Assembly: GCA_964655525.1 (NCBI GenBank)
Contig: CAZZNE010000001.1
Location: 1-64,000, forward strand
Length of the DNA stretch: 64,000 nucleotides
Source of the DNA: DLAJ01 sp964655525
GTDB taxonomy: Bacteria > Bacillota > Clostridia > Lachnospirales > Lachnospiraceae
Reading direction: 5' to 3'
Shown: positions 49,707 to 57,834 of the stretch, piece by piece
Numbering within the stretch: position 1 is the stretch's first letter
Layout: every line of letters starts with the position of its first letter
Translations under genes and position numbers: made by a program
The notes under the pieces: model-generated
Databases searched by the model: none
What the model saw: only the letters and a program-made list of their open reading frames with translations
What the model was told of the DNA's origin: nothing

Positions 49707-50090
49707 ATGAGCAAGGACAAGACAAATCTGACAGAGTGCGAGCAATTGGTAATGAAGATCATTTGGGAGTCTGATGAAGAGTTGACATTGCCTGATATCG
49801 TGAAGGGCGTGAACGAACGGTTTCAGCGGGCATGGAAGCCGCAGACGGTATCCACGTTTTTAGCGAGACTGGTGAGAAAGAATTTCCTGACTTCTTACAG
49901 GAGCGGACGCACGTTTTTCTATCAGCCGATCGTGAGCGAGAAGGATTACGGAGATAAGATGATCAAGAGATGCGTGGAGTTCTGGGGAAATAACAATGCA
50001 GGGGATCTGTTATGCGCCCTGCACGATAAGAGAAAACTGCGCGATGATGAGATCGCGAAGATTAGGGAATTGATCAATGAGCTTAGCTGA
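49707..50090 (+). CDS. BlaI/MecI/CopY family transcriptional repressor
   Basis: About 127 residues. The winged helix LTECEQLVMKIIWESDEELT, LPDIVKGVNERF and KPQTVSTFLARLVRKNFLTS is followed by the wing (YRSGRTFFYQPIVSE) and a helical dimer domain ending ELINELS. In this family cleavage by the M56 sensor relieves repression. AGGAGAGAG supports the start. Its stop overlaps the protease gene by 14 bases, so expression is coupled. Confidence 0.9.
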   Translation: MSKDKTNLTECEQLVMKIIWESDEELTLPDIVKGVNERFQRAWKPQTVSTFLARLVRKNFLTSYRSGRTFFYQPIVSEKDYGDKMIKRCVEFWGNNNAGDLLCALHDKRKLRDDEIAKIRELINELS

Positions 50091-51501
50091 GTCAAGTATT
50101 TATGTGTTCTATGCCTTTGTGCTGACCACCTTGTCGGGAAGCGTGTTTTCGCTGGCATTCCTGCTGTTGAGGAAATGTTTGGGCACGGGGCGGGAAGTGC
50201 TGCTGTCGCGCTGCCTGCGTGTCGGCTTACAGTTCTATCTGGTTCCGGTGCTGTTTATCGCCGTACTGTGGCGCGGGGGCGACAACATGCTGCTTTTGCC
50301 ATGGCTGAAGAAAACGGATCCTCGTATAAACATATTGGGACGATCGACAATGACTTTTTATCTGTCGATCGTGCTGTTATGTATCTGGGGCGTCGGCATG
50401 ACCGCGGCACTCATTCGATATTTGAGGGAAAAGCCGGATCTGAAAGACTTGCTGCGGTGCTCTGAGCCGGAGCGCAGTCAGGATGTGCTGGATTGCTTTG
50501 AACGGATCAAGCAACAGCTCGGGATACATAGCCGTATTGTTCTTTTGCGAAGCCGTGAGGGCTGTGTGCCGTGTACGGTGGGAATCCTTCGCAAGAAGGT
50601 CATCATACCTGCCCGGACGCCTGAATTTTGCATGAAAGAGCTGGAAGTCATTTTTTCGCATGAACTGATGCACTGTAAGCGTCAGGATTTGTTTTTTAGA
50701 GCAGAGTTTGTGGCGGCGAATCTCATTCACGCGCTAAATCCGCTTGTGTATCGGATGAGAGAATACGACAATGACTACACGGAAGTCGCATGCGATCAGA
50801 TGGCCTGCGAGGCGATGGAGGGTTCGTTTTCTCATAAGGAATACTGCTCGACCATTTTGGAAATGGTGGTGCAGAAGAAAGACGAACAGGAAGAGGTGGC
50901 ACTGGGCATCACGGAGAAAAAGAGTGCATTACAACAGAGAGTGGAAGCAATGATTCAATATGAGGGGAGTGGAAAGATGAAAAAACAGATAGCAGCGCTG
51001 CTGACGGTAGTGTTTGTTGCGGGGAGCTCCATGACGGCATATGCGGCGGGAAACGGCGTCGTGATGCTTCATGACGGACTGTATGAAGCGACAAAGCCGG
51101 TAACAAGTGAGGAAGAGAACGGCGTGGTCAATACATTGGAGGAGCGCGTCATAAGCGCGGAGGAATTCGCGACCTATGGGTGTATCGTGATGGAGGATGG
51201 AGTAGTGAACATCGGCAGAGCGGGAGGCACGATCAATTGGGGCTTATCCTCCGCCGCCACCGGTTCGGTAGCGCCGTTTCATGTGGATGCAGGAGGAACC
51301 GTAACGGTCACTGCTTGGACCGATCCGGAAAACCAGAAAATCGAAGCCGGGGTGATGCGTGTCGGCGGCTCCGGGGTCTCGGTGACGTCATCGGATACGA
51401 TCATACATACGTTTACGCTTGAGGAGGCAGGGGACTACTACGTGTTTGTAAAGAACCACAGCAGCAGACGTATCACCGTAGGCGGGTCGTATGTATATTG
51501 A
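50077..51501 (+). CDS. BlaR1-like M56 metalloprotease with C-terminal beta domain
   Basis: 474 residues. Membrane segments early (FVLTTLSGSVFSLAFLLL, FYLVPVLFIAVLW, FYLSIVLLCIWGVGM) precede the M56 zinc motif VIFSHELMHCKRQD (HExxH-like HELMH) near residue 193. A further membrane helix near 305 is followed by an outer domain of about 150 residues rich in beta strands (FHVDAGGTVTVTAWTDPENQ, then HTFTLEEAGDYYVFVKNHSS), not a penicillin-binding sensor. It should cleave the BlaI-like repressor upon a signal that is not beta-lactam-like by sequence. Confidence 0.85.
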   Translation: MSLAESSIYVFYAFVLTTLSGSVFSLAFLLLRKCLGTGREVLLSRCLRVGLQFYLVPVLFIAVLWRGGDNMLLLPWLKKTDPRINILGRSTMTFYLSIVLLCIWGVGMTAALIRYLREKPDLKDLLRCSEPERSQDVLDCFERIKQQLGIHSRIVLLRSREGCVPCTVGILRKKVIIPARTPEFCMKELEVIFSHELMHCKRQDLFFRAEFVAANLIHALNPLVYRMREYDNDYTEVACDQMACEAMEGSFSHKEYCSTILEMVVQKKDEQEEVALGITEKKSALQQRVEAMIQYEGSGKMKKQIAALLTVVFVAGSSMTAYAAGNGVVMLHDGLYEATKPVTSEEENGVVNTLEERVISAEEFATYGCIVMEDGVVNIGRAGGTINWGLSSAATGSVAPFHVDAGGTVTVTAWTDPENQKIEAGVMRVGGSGVSVTSSDTIIHTFTLEEAGDYYVFVKNHSSRRITVGGSYVY

Positions 51502-51563
51502 TCGGCCGAACCGATCGTTCGTCATACTGACATACGCGGCGGGCACCACAAAAACGCCGGATG

Positions 51564-51603
51564 AAAAAGAGCATTCCGCCATGGGGGCGGAGGTGCTCTT
51601 TTT
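51564..51603 (+). terminator. Intrinsic terminator after the BlaI/M56 operon
   Basis: AAAAAGAGCATTCCGCC pairs with GGCGGAGGTGCTCTTTTT with one or two imperfections around a short loop. T-runs on both strands could also stop the opposing XRE gene. Confidence 0.85.
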
Positions 51604-51678
51604 CGGTTGCGGCGATCAGCCGGTTTCTTAACTTATAGGAAATTTTTGGGGCTCGAAGAATTTGCTTTTTTATCTATC

Positions 51679-52011
51679 TTATCTATCGTGATTGATATCC
51701 ATCATAACGCCCACGATGCGTTCTAACTGTTCCATATTCATTTTGTTTAATTCCCGGACGGCGATCTTGATCTCAAGCGGAAACGCTTCGCCGGTGTTGA
51801 AAAATTCCTGTGGTGTAATGTCAAAATAGTCGCAGATTGCGAAAAAGGTATGCATGCTCGGAAGCGCTTTCTCGTTTTCGAGCTTATTAATGTAACCCTC
51901 GCTTAAGCCGAGGGAAAGACTCATGTCGCGGGCCGAGACGCCGGCATTGATTCGAAGCTGTGTCAGCCGCCGGCAGAATTTCGTTTTGTATTTAGCTTGC
52001 AAATCACTCAT
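51679..52011 (-). CDS. XRE family helix-turn-helix regulator
   Basis: About 110 residues. The HTH is plain: LTQLRINAGVSARDMSLSLG, then LSEGYINKLENEKALPSMHT, followed by CDYFDITPQEFF. A C-terminal helix (ELNKMNMEQLERIVGVMMD) may mediate dimerisation. The minus-strand GAGAGG is correctly placed for this ATG; the ATG two codons earlier abuts it. It is divergent from the NUDIX gene, which might be its target. No operator was identified. Confidence 0.85.
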   Translation of the reverse strand: MSDLQAKYKTKFCRRLTQLRINAGVSARDMSLSLGLSEGYINKLENEKALPSMHTFFAICDYFDITPQEFFNTGEAFPLEIKIAVRELNKMNMEQLERIVGVMMDINHDR

Positions 52012-52221
52012 GGTCATCCTCTCATTTCTTACCATATCTTTATTGTGCGTATTCTGATTAATATTATATAATAGGAATCCCGAAATGATGAGGAATAATA
52101 TTCGCTAAAAATATAAATAAATAGAATGGAAGTGGATACCAATGATAAAAGAGAGAATAGAATTCGGCTTCAAAAAATATTCAAAAAGAATTATCAGAAA
52201 AAGAAAGCAAAATACGGGAAG

Positions 52222-52233
52222 GAATGCTATAAT
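52222..52233 (+). promoter_or_regulatory. Extended -10 promoter for NUDIX gene
   Basis: TGCTATAAT is an extended -10 element about 40 bases before the start codon. The position of a -35 at 17 bases is poor (AAGCAA). The rest of the divergent gap (52012-52221) is AT-rich with no gene supported. Confidence 0.5.
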
Positions 52234-52272
52234 AAACTCAAAAATTCAGCAGTAAAAAGAAGAGGAACATTG

Positions 52273-52884
52273 ATGAAAAGATACACCGACATACGAAAAC
52301 AGACGGATAATCGTTTTTTGAATCTCTATGAGATGGATGCGCTCACGGAGAAAGGAGCGCCGTTTTCCTACTATTTTGCGAGCCGTAATGATCAGGATCA
52401 TATCAAGGCTCTCACCCACGATCAGCATGCGGAAGGCATCGTGATCTATCCGGTCTTAAGGGACGAACCGGACAAGCTCGTGCTCATCAGACAGTACCGA
52501 TATCCGCTTGACGCATGGCTCTACGAGCTGCCGGCAGGATTGATCGATGCGGGAGAGACGGCTGCGCAGGCGGCAGTGCGCGAGATGAAGGAGGAGACGG
52601 GACTTGCCTTTACCGTCTATGAGGGCGGCGATATGGCGTACCGCAGGGCGTTTTTCTTAGGGGCAGGCATGACGGATGAGAGCTCGCAGGCGGTGTTCGG
52701 TTATGCGTCCGGCACGCCGCGGACCGATCTGCAGGAAGCGACCGAATCCATTCAGGTACTGCTCGCCGACCGTGCCGAGGCAAAGAGGATCCTGCGGGAA
52801 GAAAGGGTTTCTCTGCGCTGCGCGTATCTGCTCATGCAGTTTATTCACATGGATGCAAAAAACCCGTTCGCTTTTCTGGAATAA
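52273..52884 (+). CDS. NUDIX hydrolase, ADP-ribose pyrophosphatase-like
   Basis: About 203 residues. The Nudix box is complete: AGLIDAGETAAQAAVREMKE followed by ETGL, near residues 96-118. It is preceded by VLIRQYRYPLDAWLYELPAG, the typical lead-in of ADP-ribose/ADP-sugar pyrophosphatases. It would hydrolyse ADP-ribose or a related nucleotide sugar. AGAGGAAC supports this ATG; the frame extends upstream into a basic stretch that is unlikely to be coding. It sits just before the mannan locus. Confidence 0.85.
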   Translation: MKRYTDIRKQTDNRFLNLYEMDALTEKGAPFSYYFASRNDQDHIKALTHDQHAEGIVIYPVLRDEPDKLVLIRQYRYPLDAWLYELPAGLIDAGETAAQAAVREMKEETGLAFTVYEGGDMAYRRAFFLGAGMTDESSQAVFGYASGTPRTDLQEATESIQVLLADRAEAKRILREERVSLRCAYLLMQFIHMDAKNPFAFLE

Positions 52885-52888
52885 TGTG

Positions 52889-52894
52889 TATAAT
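52889..52894 (+). promoter_or_regulatory. Possible -10 element before the mannan genes
   Basis: TATAAT lies 37 bases upstream of the beta-mannosidase start. At 17 bases no good -35 is present (GTTCGC). If real, it would start the mannan operon and depend on an activator. Weakly supported. Confidence 0.35.
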
Positions 52895-52930
52895 GGGAAT
52901 AAAGCATAAAAGGAAAGGCATGATAAGACG

Positions 52931-55567
52931 ATGATCAAAGAGACATTAAACGGAACATGGCGGATGCGCCGGGTAGGGGACGATCAGGAATATCCGGCGG
53001 CGGTGCCGGGCTCTGTGCTTTCCACGCTTTTGGATGCCGGAGTCATTTTAGACCCGTATGACCGGGACAATGAGTACCGCATGCGGGAGCTGTTTTGGGA
53101 TGATTACGAATTTGTGAGGAATTTTAATGTCCGTGCGGAACAGCTTTCCTATGAAAAAATAGAACTGGTCTGTCATGGGCTGGATACGCTTGCCGAGCTG
53201 TTCATCAATGGGACGAGTATCGCATCAACCTCGGATATGCACAGAACCTATCGCTTTGAAGTCGGCGGGCTGCTCCACGAGGGCGAGAATGAGATCCGGG
53301 TCGTGTTTTCTTCCACGCTCCGCTACATAGAGAATTACCGTCCGAAAAAGGGCAAAGAGATCACGGTCATTCCGGCAGGAGGAATGCGGGGCAACCAATA
53401 TCTGCGCAAAACGCATTCCATGTTTGGCTGGGACTGGGGTGCACAGCTTCCCGACGCAGGCATTTGGCGTGACATGGAACTGATCTGTTACAGCGAGGCG
53501 CGCATTGCGGATGTGCGTATCCGTCAGCGGCATGAGGACGGCATCGTAACGCTTCGGGTGGAAACGGCGCTTGAGGTTTTGGAAGCAAAAAATTATAAAG
53601 TGTCCCTGACCCTGACGCCTTCCTATTATAACGGACAAAAGCTGCCTGCGACCGAGGTGCTTGCAAAGACGGCGATCGTCATGGCGGGGAATCCGCATCT
53701 TGCGATGGAGCTTGCGGTGGAAAAGCCGAGACTTTGGTGGCCGAACGGTCTCGGAGACCAAAACCTTTATAAACTGCATATCAGCCTGAAGCCCGCGGGA
53801 ATCGCGGCGGGCGGCGCCGCGGCGCTTCAGATCACGAAAACCGAGCCGATCGACGAGCGGGATTACACGATCGGTCTGCGGACGCTCACTGTTTCGCAGG
53901 ATGAGGACGAATGGGGGAGCGAGTTCTGTTTTCAGGTGAATGGGGTAAAGTTGTTCTCAAAGGGCGCAAACTATATTCCCGAGGACTGCATTTATTCCCA
54001 TATTAGCGAGCAGCGCATTGACATGCTGCTTATGAGTGCGAAAAGAGCAAATTATAATACGATCCGCGTATGGGGCGGCGGCTACTATCCGTCCGATACG
54101 TTTTATGAGCTTTGCGACCGTTACGGGCTCATTGTGTGGCAGGATCTGATGTATGCGTGCAACGCCTATGAGCTTACGGAGGAGTTGGAAGAAAATATCG
54201 TGGCGGAAACGCATGACAACGCGGTACGCCTGCGTCATCACGCGTCGCTCGGCTTATGGTGCGGCAATAACGAGATGGAATCCGCATGGTATCACTGGCC
54301 GAGCTTTGCGCACGAAACGCCGTATGTGCGCGCCGATTACATTAAGATGTTTGAATATATTTTGCCGAAGGCCTTAAGGGAAGCGGATGATACGACTTTT
54401 TACTGGCCGTCCTCCCCGTCGTCAGGCGGCAGTTTCGACAATCCCGATGATGCGAACCGCGGGGATACGCATTATTGGGCGGTATGGCACGGACAGCTGC
54501 CGTTTTCGGATTATCAGAATCATTTTTTCCGGTTTTGCTCCGAATTTGGGTTCCAGTCGTTTCCGAACAGCAAGACGGTGAAGAGTTATACGCGGCCGGA
54601 GGACCGCAATATTTTCTCCCGTGTGATGGAAGATCACCAGAAAAATGATTCCGCGAACGGAAAGATGCTCTATTATCTTTCCGAGAACTTCCGATATCCG
54701 AAGGATTTTGACAGCCTGCTCTATGTAACGCAGATTTTGCAGGCGGTCGCTGTCAAGAGCGGTGTGGAGCATTGGAGAAGAAACCGCGGCCGCTGCATGG
54801 GGACGCTTTACTGGCAGATCAACGACAACTGGCCGGTCGCGTCATGGGCGAGCATTGATTATTTCGGGAGATGGAAGCCGCTCCACTATATGGCGGCGCG
54901 TTTCTATGCGCCTGTGGCGGGCTCGCTTGTGCGTCCGAATACGGGGGCGGGCGATTCCTGTCCGGTGGAGGCGTACTGCCAGAACGAATCGCAGCACCGC
55001 GTTTCGGTATCGGTCGAGCTGTCCTTAAAGACAATGACCTATGAGGTGCTTCGGACGGTTTCGGTGGAAAAAGTGGTAGAGCCGTTTTGCGCTGCCTGCC
55101 TGTTAAAAGAGGACTACGCGGATCTGCTGTTACAGGAAATTCGCACGAGCAGACCGCCCGAAGTCTGTGTGGATACGGCGTCGCGCCACGCCCGCGAGGA
55201 CGTGTTCGTGGAGGCAGTCTTTACGGTGACGGATGAAAAGGGAAATGTGACGCGGCAATACGAGCATGAGGTGCTGCTTCCCTATAAACACATGCGTCTG
55301 CCCGACGTTTCGGTACATGCGGAGGTTACTGAGAATGCGGAAGAAACAGCATATGAGATCACGCTGAAGGCGGACGCCTATGCGCCGTTTGTGACGCTTG
55401 ATTTTGCGGATGCGGACGTTATTTTTTCAGACAACTGCATCGGGATCACGGGCGCGGAGCCGCGCGTGATCACATTGGCAAAAAAAGACATTCTGCGCGG
55501 CAGCTTTGCGGATGCGTCGGATGTTCAAAAATGCCTGTGCATCACGAGTCTTCGCGACACCTATTAA
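52931..55567 (+). CDS. GH2 family beta-mannosidase
   Basis: 878 residues, no signal peptide. The family features are MRGNQYLRKTHSMFGWDWGA, YTIGLRTLTVSQDEDEWGSE, and LGLWCGNNEMESAWYHW with the acid/base Glu near 447. The nucleophile Glu is in FRFCSEFGFQSFPN near 537, and GTLYWQINDNWPVASWAS follows. Such enzymes release mannose from the non-reducing ends of mannooligosaccharides. The C-terminus includes beta domains. It is the first gene of the mannan cluster, and its stop codon starts a GGAAACA-type repeat. Confidence 0.9.
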   Translation: MIKETLNGTWRMRRVGDDQEYPAAVPGSVLSTLLDAGVILDPYDRDNEYRMRELFWDDYEFVRNFNVRAEQLSYEKIELVCHGLDTLAELFINGTSIASTSDMHRTYRFEVGGLLHEGENEIRVVFSSTLRYIENYRPKKGKEITVIPAGGMRGNQYLRKTHSMFGWDWGAQLPDAGIWRDMELICYSEARIADVRIRQRHEDGIVTLRVETALEVLEAKNYKVSLTLTPSYYNGQKLPATEVLAKTAIVMAGNPHLAMELAVEKPRLWWPNGLGDQNLYKLHISLKPAGIAAGGAAALQITKTEPIDERDYTIGLRTLTVSQDEDEWGSEFCFQVNGVKLFSKGANYIPEDCIYSHISEQRIDMLLMSAKRANYNTIRVWGGGYYPSDTFYELCDRYGLIVWQDLMYACNAYELTEELEENIVAETHDNAVRLRHHASLGLWCGNNEMESAWYHWPSFAHETPYVRADYIKMFEYILPKALREADDTTFYWPSSPSSGGSFDNPDDANRGDTHYWAVWHGQLPFSDYQNHFFRFCSEFGFQSFPNSKTVKSYTRPEDRNIFSRVMEDHQKNDSANGKMLYYLSENFRYPKDFDSLLYVTQILQAVAVKSGVEHWRRNRGRCMGTLYWQINDNWPVASWASIDYFGRWKPLHYMAARFYAPVAGSLVRPNTGAGDSCPVEAYCQNESQHRVSVSVELSLKTMTYEVLRTVSVEKVVEPFCAACLLKEDYADLLLQEIRTSRPPEVCVDTASRHAREDVFVEAVFTVTDEKGNVTRQYEHEVLLPYKHMRLPDVSVHAEVTENAEETAYEITLKADAYAPFVTLDFADADVIFSDNCIGITGAEPRVITLAKKDILRGSFADASDVQKCLCITSLRDTY

Positions 55568-55620
55568 GGAAACACTTGAATCAGTGTATTAATAGAAAAT
55601 GATATAGGCGATTGCCTTAA
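55565..55620 (+). repeat. Stop-codon GGAAACA...GGCGATTGC repeat, copy 2
   Basis: It starts with the TAA of the beta-mannosidase gene as TAAGGAAACA, then CAGTGT, then GGCGATTGCCTT exactly 42 bases from the stop, as in copy 1 at 47300. ACACT and AGTGT form a small hairpin. Sequence between the fixed boxes has drifted. Confidence 0.7.
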
Positions 55621-55643
55621 AAATAAAAAAACAGGAGGGTGAC

Positions 55644-57833
55644 ATGAGCGTACAATATTTTGAGAAGGAACGCGTATTTAAGCTGGACACACCGAACAGC
55701 AGCTATCTGATCGGCGTCATTGATGAGGAGAATTTTATCGGGCACATCTATTACGGCAAAAAAATAACCAGCCATGAGCTGACATATTTATTGCGCACGG
55801 AGGAACCGCCCTTTGTGCCGAGCAAAAATAACCGTGACCGGTTATCGTTTCTGGATTCCTGCCCGATGGAATATCCGACGCACGGACTTGGAGATTTCAG
55901 GGAGGACGCGATCAGCGTGCGCACCACGGACGGACATACGGCATTGCAGCTTTCCTATGAGAAGCACGAGATCTGTCCGGGTAAGCCAAAGCTTACCGGG
56001 CTTCCGGCAACCTTCGGGGGCGAGGGAGAATGCACGACGTTAAAGCTTCACTGCGTGGACCGTATCTTGAACCTGCGCGTGATTCTGTCCTACACGGCGT
56101 TTGAAGATGTGGACGTGATCGCGAGAAGCGTGGAAGTCGTCAACGAGGGAGCGAAGGAAATTTATCTCACAAAGGTCATGAGTGCCTGCCTGGATATGGA
56201 TAACCGGGATTTCGACCTCATTACACTGCACGGTTCTTGGGCGAGAGAGCGTCATATCAACAGAAGACGCGTAGCGTCCGGCATGCAGGGCGTTTCCTCT
56301 GTGCGTGGCGAATCAAGCCATCAGGAGCATCCGTTCATGGCTCTTTTGGAACACAATGCGGATGACGAGCATGGCGAGGTATACGGCATGAGCTTTGTTT
56401 ATTCGGGCAATTTCCTTGCACAGACGACGCTCAGTCAGTTTGATGCGCTGCGTGCGATGATGGGAATCCACCCGACCGATTTCTGTTGGAAATTAGAGCC
56501 GCAGACAAGCTTTCAGGCACCGGAGGCGGTCATGGTCTACTCCTCGGAGGGAATCGGCGCCATGAGCCGCAGCTTCCATGATCTGTTCCGCAATCATTTG
56601 ATCCGCGGGGAGTATAAGGATAAAAAACGCCCGATCCTGATCAATAACTGGGAGGCGACCTATTTTGATTTTAACACCGAGAAGCTGATCGCCATCGCAA
56701 AACAGGCATCCGAGCTGGGCATTGAGATGCTCGTCATGGACGACGGCTGGTTCGGGCATAGAAACGATGACAATTCCTCTCTCGGAGACTGGTTCGTCAA
56801 TGAGGAAAAGCTGCCGGGCGGCTTGAAATATCTTGTGGATGAGGTGAACCGCCTCGGCATGAAATTCGGTATTTGGATGGAGCCGGAAATGATCTCGCCG
56901 GATTCGGATCTGTATCGGGAGCATCCCGACTGGGCGATCGCCATTCCCGGAAGAACGGCGGGACTTTGCAGAAACCAATATGTGCTTGACTTATCCCGTC
57001 AGGAGATCGTGGATTATGTGTATGGGCGTATTTCCGCAATCCTTCACAGCGCCAATATCGAGTATGTGAAGTGGGATATGAATCGTCAGCTTTCCGACGT
57101 CGGAAGCCTTGGGCTTGACGCGGACAGGCAGGGAGAGCTGTTCCACCGCTATATGCTTGGCGTTTACCAGCTTCAGGAGCGTATGATCACGGAGTTTCCG
57201 CATCTGCTGTTGGAGAATTGTTCCGGCGGCGGCGCGCGCTTTGACGCGGGGATGCTCTATTACAGTCCGCAGATCTGGTGCTCGGATGATACCGACGCGA
57301 TCGAGCGTCTTGAGATTCAGGAAGGGACGGCACTTGTGTATCCGCTTTCCGCGATGGGCGCGCATGTCAGCGACTGTCCGAATCATACGGTCGGCAGGGT
57401 GACGCCGTTTGAGACGCGCGGCTATGTCGCATTGGCGGGAACCTTCGGCTATGAGCTGGATGTGACAAAGATTCCGGAGGAAGACCGGAATAGGATCCCC
57501 GACCAGGTGAAGATGTACCACGCCTATAACGATCTGGTGCGCACGGGCGATTATTACCGCCTTGCCTCCTATTCCGAAAATCATAAGTATGACTGCTACA
57601 TGGTTGTTTCAAAGGATAAAAAAGAAGCGCTTGTCACGTTCATTCAGGTTTTGATGCGCCCGAACTATCATTCCCGCCGCATCCGCTTAAAGGGTCTTGA
57701 TCCGAAAAAGAATTACCGCATCGAGGGCGAGGAGCGCGTGTATTCCGGCGAGGCAATGATGTACGCGGGCATTCAGGTGCAAAATCCGTGGGGCGATTAT
57801 CAAGGAAAGCTGCTTCATATTTTGGAGGTATAA
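55644..57833 (+). CDS. GH36 family alpha-galactosidase (first)
   Basis: 729 residues, intracellular. Family blocks are visible: ILINNWEATYFDFNTEKLIA, LVMDDGWFGHRNDD, and GIWMEPEMISPDSDLYREHP. The nucleophile Asp is in YVKWDMNRQLSD near 477. ENCSGGGARFDAGML and WCSDDTDAIERL (acid/base Asp near 548) complete the site. It matches the large tetrameric AgaA/RafA type, which removes alpha-1,6 galactose from galactomannan fragments or raffinose sugars. AGGAGGGTGAC precedes the ATG. It is followed within 2 bases by a second GH36. Confidence 0.92.
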   Translation: MSVQYFEKERVFKLDTPNSSYLIGVIDEENFIGHIYYGKKITSHELTYLLRTEEPPFVPSKNNRDRLSFLDSCPMEYPTHGLGDFREDAISVRTTDGHTALQLSYEKHEICPGKPKLTGLPATFGGEGECTTLKLHCVDRILNLRVILSYTAFEDVDVIARSVEVVNEGAKEIYLTKVMSACLDMDNRDFDLITLHGSWARERHINRRRVASGMQGVSSVRGESSHQEHPFMALLEHNADDEHGEVYGMSFVYSGNFLAQTTLSQFDALRAMMGIHPTDFCWKLEPQTSFQAPEAVMVYSSEGIGAMSRSFHDLFRNHLIRGEYKDKKRPILINNWEATYFDFNTEKLIAIAKQASELGIEMLVMDDGWFGHRNDDNSSLGDWFVNEEKLPGGLKYLVDEVNRLGMKFGIWMEPEMISPDSDLYREHPDWAIAIPGRTAGLCRNQYVLDLSRQEIVDYVYGRISAILHSANIEYVKWDMNRQLSDVGSLGLDADRQGELFHRYMLGVYQLQERMITEFPHLLLENCSGGGARFDAGMLYYSPQIWCSDDTDAIERLEIQEGTALVYPLSAMGAHVSDCPNHTVGRVTPFETRGYVALAGTFGYELDVTKIPEEDRNRIPDQVKMYHAYNDLVRTGDYYRLASYSENHKYDCYMVVSKDKKEALVTFIQVLMRPNYHSRRIRLKGLDPKKNYRIEGEERVYSGEAMMYAGIQVQNPWGDYQGKLLHILEV

Positions 57834-57834
57834 C

